DNA of 64,000 nucleotides from an uncultured Oscillospiraceae bacterium. Lineage in GTDB: Bacteria; Bacillota; Clostridia; Oscillospirales; Ruminococcaceae. The notes beneath the pieces were generated by a model that ran no database searches, was not told the origin of the DNA, and saw only the letters and a program-made list of their open reading frames with translations. The DNA is taken from contig CAKSAY010000004.1 in NCBI GenBank assembly GCA_934438055.1, positions 44,877 to 108,876 on the forward strand, written 5' to 3'. Shown here piece by piece: positions 1-8,781 of this stretch. Each line of letters opens with the position of its first letter. The first letter of the stretch is position 1. The position numbers and the translations under genes were made by a program.

Positions 1-1
1 C

Positions 2-235
2 TGCATTGTGGCTGGGCCGGATTTAGTTTCACGCGGCTTTGTCTATGTGCGCGAATCAGAAAAGCTGATGGAAGATGCAAAATATTTGGTCATGCAGGCG
101 CTCGAACAATGCAACAAAAAAAATATCCGTGAGTGGAATGCTATTAAAGCAGCAATACGCGACGAACTTTCTCAGTTTATCTACCGCAAAACAAAGCGTT
201 CCCCCATGATTCTCCCTATAATCATGGAAATCTAA
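2..235 (+). CDS. rnj: Ribonuclease J, C-terminal fragment
   Basis: This is the 3' end of a gene that begins before the window; about 77 codons are visible in the frame starting at base 2. The sequence carries VSRGFVYVRESEKLM and ends with RKTKRSPMILPIIMEI, which is the characteristic C-terminal domain and tail of RNase J. RNase J is a zinc-dependent metallo-beta-lactamase/beta-CASP ribonuclease with 5'-3' exonuclease and endonuclease activity in mRNA decay and rRNA maturation. The catalytic part lies outside the window, so activity cannot be judged. The gdpP reading frame begins about 30 bases after the stop, so the two are probably cotranscribed. RNase J1 and J2 cannot be told apart from this fragment. 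Confidence 0.9.
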   Translation, partial: CIVAGPDLVSRGFVYVRESEKLMEDAKYLVMQALEQCNKKNIREWNAIKAAIRDELSQFIYRKTKRSPMILPIIMEI

Positions 236-266
236 ATTGATAGTCTTGACAGAAGGTGTTAGCGCT

Positions 267-2246
267 ATGAAATTAATAAAACATCAGCGTTCCATACTGA
301 ATATGCGCGCCATGCTTATCCTATTAATTTGCATGGTAGTTCTGCTTGAAGTAGCGCTTGCATTTTCACGCCTTTCACTCTTCTTTGCCTCTATGCCAAT
401 CGTGATTGCCGTGATTAGCCTGGCTGTTTGGATGATTTGGCGTGCAAATGCAGAGCAGCGTCTTTTTCTGCGCAAAATTGCCGCTGAATTAGGAACAGAA
501 AATCGTGAAGCGCTCTATCAATTTCCCATGCCCATTGTCGTTTGTTCAAAAGATGGAACCATCGTATGGTATAACGATTTGTTTCATGATGAAGTGGCGT
601 TGGGTGTACATTTAACAAACAAAAACTTTTCTCTCATCAGCGGAGAAAAGTTAAATGATTTTTGCAATCGAACCGGTGTGCAAATTCAGTTTAAAGGGAA
701 TTATTATCATGTACACGCTGTACGTGCCCACAATTCTGAAATTTATGTCCTATATTTTGAAAACAACACAACGCTTATCAAGATAGCCAATGAATATAAA
801 CTTTCCAAGCCGTCAGTTTTATTGTTTATGATTGACAACTACGAAGAAATTTTTGAAGACAAAAAGGAAAGTGAAAAGTCGGCAATATTAGGCGCTATTG
901 ATGAGGACATCGAACGTTTTATCGGTCAAACCACAGGCTTTTTCAAACGTCTGTCTCACGATCGCTTTTTAGCTGTAGTGGAAGATCGCCATCTGCAAAC
1001 GTTTATTCGGAATCGTTTCCCCATCTTAAACGATGTGAGAAGCATTAGTAAAGATGAACGGACGCCGATTACGCTCTCTATCGGTGTAGGATGTGCCGCT
1101 GATACACTGGCAGAAAGCGAAATTTTTGCCCGCCAAGCTTTAGATATGGCTTTAGGTCGGGGGGGCGATCAAGCAGCTGTAAAAACCAACAGCGGTTTTG
1201 AGTTTTATGGAGGCGTTTCAAAGGGAATTGAAAAACGCACAAAGGTAAAAACCAGAATCATTGCAACTGCACTTGCTGAGTTTATAGAACAGAGCGACAA
1301 AATTTTTGTCATGGGGCACCGTTTCGGAGATTTAGACTGTATGGGCGCCTCAATTGGAATGGCGAGAGCAATACAATTAATGGGAAAGCCCTGTCATATC
1401 GCTGTGGATTATAACAAAAACCTCGCCACTTCTCTGCTGGATCGAATCAAAGAGAGCGGTAACGGGGATCTGTTCATCCAACCGGATAATGCCATAAGCC
1501 AGGTGACCCCCAAAACCCTACTGATCATCATTGACACACACAATCCTGATTTTATTGAATCTCCGGCTTTATATCTGCAATGCGAAAACGTTGTCGTCAT
1601 CGATCACCACCGAAAAATGGTTCGATATATTGAACCGACTGTTATCTTCTATCACGAACCCTATGCATCCTCAGCGTCAGAAATGGTAACGGAATTGATT
1701 CAATATATGGGAGACTTTAAACTAGGAGCGTTAGAAGCAGAGGGTCTTTTAGCGGGCATCATGCTGGATACGAAAAATTTTGTCATCAAAACAGGCGTGC
1801 GGACGTTTGAAGCAGCAGCCTATCTAAAACAGCTAGGCGCTGACACCGTCGCCGTCAGGAAACTATTTTCCAACACAATTGACGCTTATCAAAAAAAGAC
1901 GCGCATTGTCTCGAATGCTGAAACTTACCGTAATTGTGCAATCGCCATTGGCGACTTTAAAAGTGAAGATATGCGCATAGTGGCGCCACAAGCGGCTGAT
2001 GAGCTTTTAGGAATTTCAGGTGTTGATGCCTCGTTTGTTCTCTATGTCACCGGCTCAACGGTGAACATTTCATCCCGTTCTCTGGGTGCAGTCAATGCAC
2101 AGCTCATCATGGAAAGTCTCGGTGGTGGCGGCCATCAAACTATGGCGGCTTGTCAGATGGAAAACACCAATCTTGAAAACGCACGTCAGCTTTTGTTAGA
2201 AGCAATTGATCGATATTTAGAGCAACATCCTAAAAAAGAATCATAA
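267..2246 (+). CDS. gdpP: c-di-AMP phosphodiesterase GdpP (DHH/DHHA1 family)
   Basis: Membrane-bound phosphodiesterase that hydrolyses cyclic di-AMP to 5'-pApA, controlling potassium and cell-wall homeostasis. The 659-residue product has the family order: two transmembrane helices (about residues 14-33 and 40-58), a PAS-like region, a degenerate GGDEF domain (GVGCAADTLAESEIFARQAL), a DHH domain with GHRFGDLDCMG near 350 and IDHHRK near 445-450, and a DHHA1 domain with GGGGHQTMAA near 619. ATG 267 is chosen because AGAAGGTG lies 8 bases upstream; an in-frame TTG at 237 has no such site. The gene sits directly before rplI and dnaB, the order found in Bacillus (yybT-rplI-dnaC). All visible DHH metal ligands appear intact. 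Confidence 0.95.
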   Translation: MKLIKHQRSILNMRAMLILLICMVVLLEVALAFSRLSLFFASMPIVIAVISLAVWMIWRANAEQRLFLRKIAAELGTENREALYQFPMPIVVCSKDGTIVWYNDLFHDEVALGVHLTNKNFSLISGEKLNDFCNRTGVQIQFKGNYYHVHAVRAHNSEIYVLYFENNTTLIKIANEYKLSKPSVLLFMIDNYEEIFEDKKESEKSAILGAIDEDIERFIGQTTGFFKRLSHDRFLAVVEDRHLQTFIRNRFPILNDVRSISKDERTPITLSIGVGCAADTLAESEIFARQALDMALGRGGDQAAVKTNSGFEFYGGVSKGIEKRTKVKTRIIATALAEFIEQSDKIFVMGHRFGDLDCMGASIGMARAIQLMGKPCHIAVDYNKNLATSLLDRIKESGNGDLFIQPDNAISQVTPKTLLIIIDTHNPDFIESPALYLQCENVVVIDHHRKMVRYIEPTVIFYHEPYASSASEMVTELIQYMGDFKLGALEAEGLLAGIMLDTKNFVIKTGVRTFEAAAYLKQLGADTVAVRKLFSNTIDAYQKKTRIVSNAETYRNCAIAIGDFKSEDMRIVAPQAADELLGISGVDASFVLYVTGSTVNISSRSLGAVNAQLIMESLGGGGHQTMAACQMENTNLENARQLLLEAIDRYLEQHPKKES

Positions 2247-2270
2247 GTCAAGCTGCAAGGAGGAAACAAA

Positions 2271-2714
2271 ATGAAAGTAATTTTGCTCGAAAACGTAAAA
2301 GGAACGGGAAACAAAGGAGATTTGGTGAATGTCAGCGACGGATATGCCAGAAATTTTCTTTTCAAAAAGAACCTTGCCCAGGCGGCAACAAATCAGGCAA
2401 TCGGCGAAAAAAAGGCGCGCGATAACGCAAAGGAATTTCACTATCAAGAGCAGGTAAAAGCCGCTGAGGGACTGGCCAAAAAGCTAGAAGGAAAGTCCAT
2501 CGCAATTGAAGCAAAAGCCGGCGATAACGGTAAACTGTTTGGTTCAGTCACTGCACGAGAAATAGCGCAAATTGTAAAATCCACATATAATATTCCTGTG
2601 GATAAACGAAAGATAACTGTGGACGAGATCAAGTCTTTTGGAATCTTTCCATTCAAAATCAAACTCATGAACGGCGTATATGCACAAATGAAAGTGGAAG
2701 TAAAAGAACAATAA
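2271..2714 (+). CDS. rplI: 50S ribosomal protein L9
   Basis: L9 is a two-domain large-subunit protein that binds 23S rRNA and reaches toward neighbouring ribosomes; it affects frame maintenance. The 147-residue product has the N-terminal signature [30 protein letters not shown], a lysine-rich linking helix (about 40-75) and a C-terminal domain with [11 protein letters not shown] and [13 protein letters not shown]. Length is typical. AAGGAGGAA lies 8 bases before ATG. It follows gdpP by 24 bases and precedes dnaB by 43 bases, so the three form one operon. Nothing is unusual. Confidence 0.98.
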   Translation: MKVILLENVKGTGNKGDLVNVSDGYARNFLFKKNLAQAATNQAIGEKKARDNAKEFHYQEQVKAAEGLAKKLEGKSIAIEAKAGDNGKLFGSVTAREIAQIVKSTYNIPVDKRKITVDEIKSFGIFPFKIKLMNGVYAQMKVEVKEQ

Positions 2715-2757
2715 ACCGTCTAGAGAGCAACATCTAATTTGAAAGAGTGAAAAAGCT

Positions 2758-4095
2758 ATGGCATTAGAAGAAAGTATGGAATTTTCGCAGCTTCCTTTCA
2801 GCTTAGAAGCAGAACAGTCCGTTTTAGGAGGCCTCCTTTTAAAACCGGAGGCTATTTCTGACGCTTTAAAATATATTGGAATCCATTCGTTCTATCAAAA
2901 GCAGCATCAAATGCTCTTTTCAATCATTGCACGTCTTTTCACGGCGGGCAATCCGGTTGACATCATCACTGTCATGGATCAGTCTCTAACAGAGGGTGTG
3001 TTTGACACCGAAGAGAACGCAAAAGTATACTTATCGCGCTTAATTGATATGGTTCCAACAGTTACCAACCTAGAGAGTTACTGCAAAATTGTCAGAGAGA
3101 AATACTACGTTCGCTCTCTCATCACAGCAGCGCAGGAAATCATAACAATAGCGACAGAAAATAGTTCAGATGCAGACACCATCATCGACGCAGCAGAACA
3201 AAAAATTTACAATATTCGAGGGAGTCAATTCACCTCCAGCCTGCTCCCCATCAAAGATCTTATCAATCGCGAGTTTGACCATCTCGAAACGCTCACCAAT
3301 GGAGAAAATCAACAAAATCTCTCGAGTGGTTTTTCAAGTCTCGACGCCATTTTAACGGGGCTAAGTCCATCCGACTTGATCATTTTAGCCGCTCGTCCGG
3401 CAATGGGAAAGACGAGTTTTGCATTAAACATCGCTGTAAATGCAGCAAAAAGAAGTGGAAAGGATATCGCCATCTTTTCTTTAGAAATGTCGAGCCAACA
3501 GCTGGTAGAGCGAATGTTAGCGTCAGAGAGCAGGATTCAGTCGAATAAACTGCACACAGGTTTTTTAGAGCAGGAAGAATGGGCCTCTTTGGCTTCAGGT
3601 GCACAAAAACTAAGTGAAACAAACATCTATTTAGACGACACCCCCAGCATCACAGTAACGGAAATGAAAGGAAAATTGCGACGCCTCTCAAACCTTGGAC
3701 TGGTAGTCATCGACTATCTTCAATTGATGTCAACAGGACGTCGAGACGGCAATCGCGTGCAGGAAATTTCGGAAATCACCCGAAATTTAAAAATTCTTGC
3801 CAAGGAGCTAAACGTCCCCGTCATCTCGCTCTCACAGTTGGCACGTGGACCTGAATCCAGGCAAGATCACCGACCAATGCTCTCCGACCTCCGTGAGTCC
3901 GGATCTATTGAGCAAGATGCGGATATTGTTCTGTTTTTATATCGAGACGAATACTATAATCCTGAAGACGGAAAGGTTGGAATTGCTGAATGTATCGTAG
4001 CCAAAAACAGGCATGGCGAGGTGGGAACAATTGAATTGAGCTGGAACGGCCAATTCACAAGATTCAGCGGATTGGATTTGACCCATCATGAATAG
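2758..4095 (+). CDS. dnaB: Replicative DNA helicase DnaB
   Basis: Hexameric 5'-3' helicase of the replication fork (called DnaC in Bacillus). The 445-residue protein begins with the DnaB N-terminal domain (LPFSLEAEQSVLGGLLL, about 12-120). A RecA-like C-terminal domain follows, with Walker A ARPAMGKTS at 212-220, Walker B-like LGLVVIDYLQLM near 315-326, and the LSQLARGPESR and DLRESGSIEQDADIVLFLYRDEYY motifs. There is no sign of an intein, which some bacteria carry in this gene. Length is typical. The start is ATG after a weak GAAAGAGTG site. The end overlaps the start of tilS by 8 bases, implying translational coupling. Confidence 0.97.
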   Translation: MALEESMEFSQLPFSLEAEQSVLGGLLLKPEAISDALKYIGIHSFYQKQHQMLFSIIARLFTAGNPVDIITVMDQSLTEGVFDTEENAKVYLSRLIDMVPTVTNLESYCKIVREKYYVRSLITAAQEIITIATENSSDADTIIDAAEQKIYNIRGSQFTSSLLPIKDLINREFDHLETLTNGENQQNLSSGFSSLDAILTGLSPSDLIILAARPAMGKTSFALNIAVNAAKRSGKDIAIFSLEMSSQQLVERMLASESRIQSNKLHTGFLEQEEWASLASGAQKLSETNIYLDDTPSITVTEMKGKLRRLSNLGLVVIDYLQLMSTGRRDGNRVQEISEITRNLKILAKELNVPVISLSQLARGPESRQDHRPMLSDLRESGSIEQDADIVLFLYRDEYYNPEDGKVGIAECIVAKNRHGEVGTIELSWNGQFTRFSGLDLTHHE

Positions 4096-5431
4096 AATTC
4101 AAAAGGCGGTTTCAAAATATTTTCAAGACGGTCAAACGGTAGTCGTAGGTGTTTCAGGGGGAGCCGATTCGATGACGCTGTTAGATAGTCTTATGCACTG
4201 TGGCAAAAACCTACGCCTAATTGTGGCGCACATCAACCATAAACTTAGGCAAGAAGAAAGCACTCGGGATGAAGCGTTTGTACAACAATACTGCGAAGAA
4301 AATGCGCTGGAGTTTCGGCTCAAACAAGTTGATATACAAAAACAAGCCAAAATCTCAGGTTGTTCCATTGAAGTCTGCGGACGTATGGAAAGATACCGTT
4401 TTTTTTCCTCTCTCTGCCCAGAAGACGGAAAAATCGCCACAGCGCACACACTTTCAGATCGCGCTGAAACCATGCTGTTTCATATGATAAGGGGAACCTC
4501 CATCACAGGTCTATCCTCTATTCCCCGAAAACGAGGAAAAATCGTGCGACCGCTAATTGACTTCACTCGAACACAAATCGAGGATTACTGCCAAACACAT
4601 GAAGTTCCGTTTGTCAACGATTCTACCAATCAAAGCACAGTTTATACACGCAACAAAATACGAATTGAACTATTGCCGCTTATGCGGGAAATCAATCCAT
4701 GTCTCGAACAGCATATTGGCAATTTGGTTGAGGAATTGTCTGAAGACGATGAATACCTATTCTCACATGCAAAGCAATATTATAAAAAGATTTTCTACAA
4801 TGGTAGACTCTCCATTGAAAATTGGAAAGCAATCCCCAATCCGCTCAAAAGCAGGGTGTTGGTTCTATTTCTCAAAGAAAAAAAAGTTTCATATGACTAT
4901 CAGGCTATCTCCACACTTCTGTCAATCTGTGAGCAACAACAGGGTCGTTGTAGTTTATCAAGCAACTATGAAGCTTTTGTTTTAAAAAAGCAACTCCTAG
5001 TTGAAAAAAAGCAGGCGCCTTGCGCACCATTCTCATATTTGATAACGCCCTTTTGTGCATACTATTTTCAAAATCTTCAAAATTTGCGTGTAGAATTCTG
5101 TGATATTGGCAATTATGCCGATTTTTTAAACTCTTGTGAGAATTCCTTTATTTCTGCGCTCGATTATGATAAAATAAAAGGTACCATCCTGTTAAGACAG
5201 CGATTGCCGGGTGATACCATACGTTTATCGGCGCGGCCAAACAAGTCATTAAAAAAACTGATGAATGAAAATTGTATTCCGGTCTATTTGCGCAGCCGTC
5301 TTGCTGTTCTTTCAGATGAGAACGGTTTATTATGGGTGCAAAATGTTGGTATAGATGTCCGCGTTTGCGTGTCAGAAAACACACAGAATCTTCTTCTCCT
5401 AGTCTGGAATAAACAGAATATAGAAAGGTAA
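4088..5431 (+). CDS. tilS: tRNA(Ile)-lysidine synthase TilS
   Basis: ATP-dependent enzyme that attaches lysine to C34 of the CAU-anticodon tRNA-Ile2, changing both codon reading (AUA) and charging identity; it is essential in most bacteria. The 447-residue protein has the N-type PP-loop SGGADS at 23-28 near its start (TVVVGVSGGADSMTLLDSL), NHKLRQEESTRDEAFV, and a run of PP-ATPase motifs to about residue 210. The substrate-binding TilS C-terminal domain follows (RLPGDTIRLSARPNKSLKKLMNENCIP near 375). It overlaps dnaB by 8 bases and its stop TAA shares a base with the first hpt ATG. tilS-hpt-ftsH is a conserved Firmicute order. Confidence 0.96.
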   Translation: MNRIQKAVSKYFQDGQTVVVGVSGGADSMTLLDSLMHCGKNLRLIVAHINHKLRQEESTRDEAFVQQYCEENALEFRLKQVDIQKQAKISGCSIEVCGRMERYRFFSSLCPEDGKIATAHTLSDRAETMLFHMIRGTSITGLSSIPRKRGKIVRPLIDFTRTQIEDYCQTHEVPFVNDSTNQSTVYTRNKIRIELLPLMREINPCLEQHIGNLVEELSEDDEYLFSHAKQYYKKIFYNGRLSIENWKAIPNPLKSRVLVLFLKEKKVSYDYQAISTLLSICEQQQGRCSLSSNYEAFVLKKQLLVEKKQAPCAPFSYLITPFCAYYFQNLQNLRVEFCDIGNYADFLNSCENSFISALDYDKIKGTILLRQRLPGDTIRLSARPNKSLKKLMNENCIPVYLRSRLAVLSDENGLLWVQNVGIDVRVCVSENTQNLLLLVWNKQNIER

Positions 5432-5979
5432 TGAAAATTATGAATCGTGATGTGCAAAGCATTCTTTTTGCAGAGGATGAAATCAAACAAAGAGTTGCCC
5501 AAATGGGTGAACAAATCAGCCGTGACTATCAAGGAAAGGAACTGGTTCTTTTGGGGATATTGCGCGGCTGCGTTGTATTTTTAAGCGATTTAATGCGGCA
5601 TATAACCGTTCCCTGTGAAATTGATTTTATGTCTGTTTCAAGCTATGGATTCGGAGCGCAAACCACCGGAGCTGTCACGATTCGCCATGATATGACAATG
5701 GACCCAAAAGGAAAAAATCTTTTAATTGTTGAGGATATTTTAGACACCGGCGTCACATTGTCTCATGTTAAGCCCGCTTTAGAACAAAGAGGCGCTGCAT
5801 CAGTAAAAATTGCATCGCTGCTCGATAAGCCCTCCAGACGTAAAGTTGATATTCAATTAGATTATTATGGTTTTTCAACGCCGAATCAGTTCTTAGTCGG
5901 CTATGGTTTAGACTATGCCGAAAAATATAGAAACCTACCCTACATAGGCGTCCTCAAGCCCGAAATATATCAAAAATAA
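5431..5979 (+). CDS. hpt: Hypoxanthine phosphoribosyltransferase
   Basis: Purine salvage enzyme that transfers phosphoribose from PRPP to hypoxanthine or guanine. The 182-residue protein carries LVLLGILRGCVVFLSDLMRHI, the PRPP-binding motif VEDILDTGVT at 100-109, and a C-terminal SLLDKPSRRKVDIQLDYYGFSTPNQFLVGYGLDYAEKYRNLPYIGVL typical of Hpt. Two starts are possible: ATG 5431, which overlaps the tilS stop but lies only 2 bases from AGAAAGG, and ATG 5440, 11 bases from it. The protein differs by three residues. It lies between tilS and ftsH, as in Bacillus. Confidence 0.96.
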   Translation: MKIMNRDVQSILFAEDEIKQRVAQMGEQISRDYQGKELVLLGILRGCVVFLSDLMRHITVPCEIDFMSVSSYGFGAQTTGAVTIRHDMTMDPKGKNLLIVEDILDTGVTLSHVKPALEQRGAASVKIASLLDKPSRRKVDIQLDYYGFSTPNQFLVGYGLDYAEKYRNLPYIGVLKPEIYQK

Positions 5980-6099
5980 ATTCATATTTTAAACGCAATA
6001 GACTTCGTGTCAGATAAAACCTCCCAAAGACCGTGTGTTTGGATGAGAGATAATTTCTGAAAGTCAAATTTTATGTTACACCTGAAAGGAGATGTTACT

Positions 6100-8052
6100 T
6101 TGGGAAACAATAAAGGCAGCAAGGGCTATATTCTACCAATTGTTATTATTATTCTGGTTGCGATTATGGGGATGTTTCTTCTCTCCACAATGGGCACACC
6201 ACCAAGCAATTTAAAATACTATCAGGTAGTAAATTACTATCAAACAGACCAAGTAGCAGAATCCACCCTTGATCTGGGTAGTGGACAGCTTGACTTTAAG
6301 CTCAAGGGAGATAACCAAAAAACACAAACGTATAAAGTGCCCAGTGTTTCTCTTTTTGTTGAAACGGTCAATGACGCCATCATGACCAACCATGCAAATG
6401 ATTTGGATAGCGCGGCAAATATAATCGACTATGAACCGGCAACAGATAACTCCTGGATTATCACCATTATCCCTTCGTTGTTAGGCATTCTGCTTTTGGT
6501 AGGCCTGTTTATTTTTATGATGAAGCAAAGCGGCGCCGGTGCCGGAAAAATGGGGCAATTTGGCAAAGCTAATCTGAAAAACACGATGGAAAAGGGTAGA
6601 AAGACAACATTTGATGAGGTTGCGGGCGCAGAAGAAGAAAAAGCCGAATTAACAGAAATTGTTGAGTTTCTCAAAGACCCGCGCAAGTTTAATGAAATTG
6701 GTGCCCGCATTCCTAAAGGCGTTCTGCTCATTGGCCCTCCGGGAACCGGTAAAACGCTTTTGGCTCGTGCCGTTGCCGGAGAAGCCGGCGTGCCGTTCTT
6801 CTCCATTTCCGGATCGGACTTTGTGGAAATGTATGTCGGCGTTGGTGCGTCAAGAGTGCGTGATTTATTTGAACAGGCAAAAAAGAATGCGCCTGCCATT
6901 ATCTTTATTGATGAGATTGACGCAGTGGGAAGACAGCGTGGCGCAGGGCTAGGCGGAGGTCATGACGAACGTGAGCAAACTCTCAACCAGCTGCTTGTTG
7001 AAATGGACGGATTTGGCGCAAATGAAGGTGTGATCATCATTGCAGCAACCAACCGCCGTGATATTCTCGACCCCGCCCTGCTCCGTTCAGGACGTTTTGA
7101 TCGCCAGGTAATCGTTGGTTATCCTGACGTCAAAGGCAGAGAAGAAATCTTAAAGGTTCATGCGAGAAACAAACCGCTTGGATTTGACGTTGACTTAAGC
7201 ATCATTGCAAAATCTACAGTTGGCTTCACCGGCGCGGATCTTGAGAGCTTGATGAATGAAGCGGCATTGTTGGCGGCACGTAAGAATCATAAAGCAATCA
7301 CATTGACCGATATTGAAGAAGCAACCATAAAGGTGATTGCCGGCCCTGAAAAGAAATCTAAGATAATTACTGATAAAGAGAAGAAACTGACAGCTTATCA
7401 TGAAGCAGGCCACGCCGTTAGCACCTATTACTGTAAAACGCTCGATCCCGTTCATCAGATTTCGATCATTCCTCGGGGTATGGCCGGCGGCTATACACTC
7501 TCTCTGCCGGAGCAAGATGCAAGTTACGTGCTTCGTGAACACATGAAAGAAGAACTCATCACTCTTCTTGGCGGCCGCGTGGCGGAATCGCTCGTTTTGG
7601 GAGACATTTCAACAGGCGCTTCTAATGATATTGAACGCGCCACTGATATTGCAAGAAAGATGGTAACCAAATATGGCTTTACTGATGATTTGGGTCCCAT
7701 TGTCTACGGTGCAGCAGAGCATGAGGTTTTCCTGGGGAGAGACTTAAATAACACCAGGAACTACTCTGAAACGGTTGCAACCGCAATTGATAAAGAAATT
7801 CGCAAATTGGTTGACATAGCGTATGAAAAGTGTTCAGAAATCCTATCTACGCATATTGATCAGCTGCATCTGGTAGCGCAATATCTTATCCGCCGCGAAA
7901 AGGTGGACGGTCAAGAATTTAAAGACCTGATGGAAGGCGTCATCACAACTGCTGATATTGAAGAAATGGACGCAAAAGCAAAAGCACGTGAAGAACAAAA
8001 GGAAAAGGAAAAACAAGATCAGTCTGCACAAACAGATGAATCTGCACAATAA
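6100..8052 (+). CDS. ftsH: ATP-dependent zinc metalloprotease FtsH
   Basis: Membrane-anchored AAA+ protease that degrades misfolded membrane proteins and regulators. Start TTG 6100 is preferred because AAAGGAG lies 8 bases upstream; an upstream ATG at 6073 has no ribosome-binding site. The 650-residue product has an N-terminal membrane helix (about 11-29), an extracytoplasmic domain, a second helix near 122-144, Walker A GPPGTGKT at 212-219, Walker [12 protein letters not shown] near 268, an SRH region ([20 protein letters not shown]), and the zinc motif HEAGH at 434-438 with a downstream Asp in [11 protein letters not shown]. The tail is acidic and glutamine-rich, as usual. A strong terminator follows. 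Confidence 0.97.
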   Translation: MGNNKGSKGYILPIVIIILVAIMGMFLLSTMGTPPSNLKYYQVVNYYQTDQVAESTLDLGSGQLDFKLKGDNQKTQTYKVPSVSLFVETVNDAIMTNHANDLDSAANIIDYEPATDNSWIITIIPSLLGILLLVGLFIFMMKQSGAGAGKMGQFGKANLKNTMEKGRKTTFDEVAGAEEEKAELTEIVEFLKDPRKFNEIGARIPKGVLLIGPPGTGKTLLARAVAGEAGVPFFSISGSDFVEMYVGVGASRVRDLFEQAKKNAPAIIFIDEIDAVGRQRGAGLGGGHDEREQTLNQLLVEMDGFGANEGVIIIAATNRRDILDPALLRSGRFDRQVIVGYPDVKGREEILKVHARNKPLGFDVDLSIIAKSTVGFTGADLESLMNEAALLAARKNHKAITLTDIEEATIKVIAGPEKKSKIITDKEKKLTAYHEAGHAVSTYYCKTLDPVHQISIIPRGMAGGYTLSLPEQDASYVLREHMKEELITLLGGRVAESLVLGDISTGASNDIERATDIARKMVTKYGFTDDLGPIVYGAAEHEVFLGRDLNNTRNYSETVATAIDKEIRKLVDIAYEKCSEILSTHIDQLHLVAQYLIRREKVDGQEFKDLMEGVITTADIEEMDAKAKAREEQKEKEKQDQSAQTDESAQ

Positions 8053-8057
8053 AATAA

Positions 8058-8097
8058 AAAACGTCTCGGATTATAATCATCCGAGACGTTTTTTATT
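8058..8097 (+). terminator. Rho-independent terminator after ftsH
   Basis: A 12-bp stem (AAACGTCTCGGA and its complement) encloses a short AT-rich loop and is followed by six T residues. It begins 6 bases after the ftsH stop and ends the gdpP-to-ftsH transcription unit. The A-run on the left arm may let it also stop transcription arriving from tadA on the other strand. Confidence 0.9.
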
Positions 8098-8168
8098 AAG
8101 CACTGTGAAAACGCTACCCCATTGCTGCCCAAAAATTCCTCAAAACAAACCCTTTAAAGCAGTTGCAA

Positions 8169-8198
8169 ACCAAGCAGCATTGTCCTATCATGCTTGGT
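8169..8198. repeat. 8-bp inverted repeat between ftsH and tadA
   Basis: ACCAAGCA and TGCTTGGT form a perfect 8-bp stem with a 14-base loop, just past the tadA stop on the minus strand. There is no T-run, so it is not a standard terminator. It could stabilise the tadA 3' end. No function can be assigned. Confidence 0.4.
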
Positions 8199-8214
8199 CA
8201 GATGACATAAATCT

Positions 8215-8712
8215 TCATTGAAGAATGCAGTCATCCTTTTTGCAACACGAAAGTTTACCGGAACGAAGTCTACGAAAAAATGTTTGCAAAACAGCAATGG
8301 ATTCTTCTTCACACACGCCGCCTACAACTTCCGGATGATGATTATACGACAGCGCAGCAAGATTGACAACAGAAGCCAGCGAACCCGCCTTAGCGTTATA
8401 AGCTCCAAACACAACCCTATCAATTCGTGCATTTATAATAGCGCCGGCACACATAGCACAGGGTTCAAGCGTCACATAAAGAGTCGCGTTTGGAATTCTC
8501 CATCCGCCCAATATCTTGGCAGCATCCTGAATGGCTAAAAGCTCTGCATGGGCAAGCGGGTTCTTGTCAATCTCACGACGATTGCAGGCAAAAGAGATGA
8601 TTGCATTATTTTGCACCAAAACAGCGCCAATTGGTGTTTCTCCTAATCTAGCCGCTAATTCTGCTTGTCCTAATGCAATACGCATATAGGTTCTATCTAT
8701 CTCTTCATTCAT
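8215..8712 (-). CDS. tadA: tRNA-specific adenosine deaminase TadA
   Basis: Zinc deaminase that converts A34 to inosine in the tRNA-Arg anticodon ACG. The 165-residue product has the zinc and catalytic motifs HAE at 55-57 and PCAMC at 84-88 (TLEPCAMCAGAIINARIDRVVFGAYNAKAGS). Length and motif spacing fit TadA rather than cytidine deaminase or guanine deaminase. AGGAGGG lies 7 bases before ATG. It converges on ftsH. No SRP RNA was found beside it, although that neighbour is common in other Firmicutes. Confidence 0.95.
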   Translation of the reverse strand: MNEEIDRTYMRIALGQAELAARLGETPIGAVLVQNNAIISFACNRREIDKNPLAHAELLAIQDAAKILGGWRIPNATLYVTLEPCAMCAGAIINARIDRVVFGAYNAKAGSLASVVNLAALSYNHHPEVVGGVCEEESIAVLQTFFRRLRSGKLSCCKKDDCILQ

Positions 8713-8731
8713 AAAACAGCCCTCCTAGAGC

Positions 8732-8769
8732 AAAAAAACAGCCAACAGGAGCATTCCTTGTTGGCTGCA
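8732..8769 (-). terminator. Terminator of the 564-residue membrane protein gene
   Basis: On the minus strand, CAGCCAACAAGGA pairs with the complementary TGTTGGCTG arm and is followed by seven T residues. It starts 13 bases after the stop of the large membrane-protein gene and separates it from tadA. Confidence 0.85.
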
Positions 8770-8781
8770 TACACTTTTTTA

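Noticed and set aside
4557..4985. Long frame inside tilS
   Set aside because: Out-of-frame shadow of tilS, without its own ribosome-binding site.
8098..8214. SRP RNA next to tadA
   Set aside because: The conserved SRP domain IV motif is absent; only a short inverted repeat is present.
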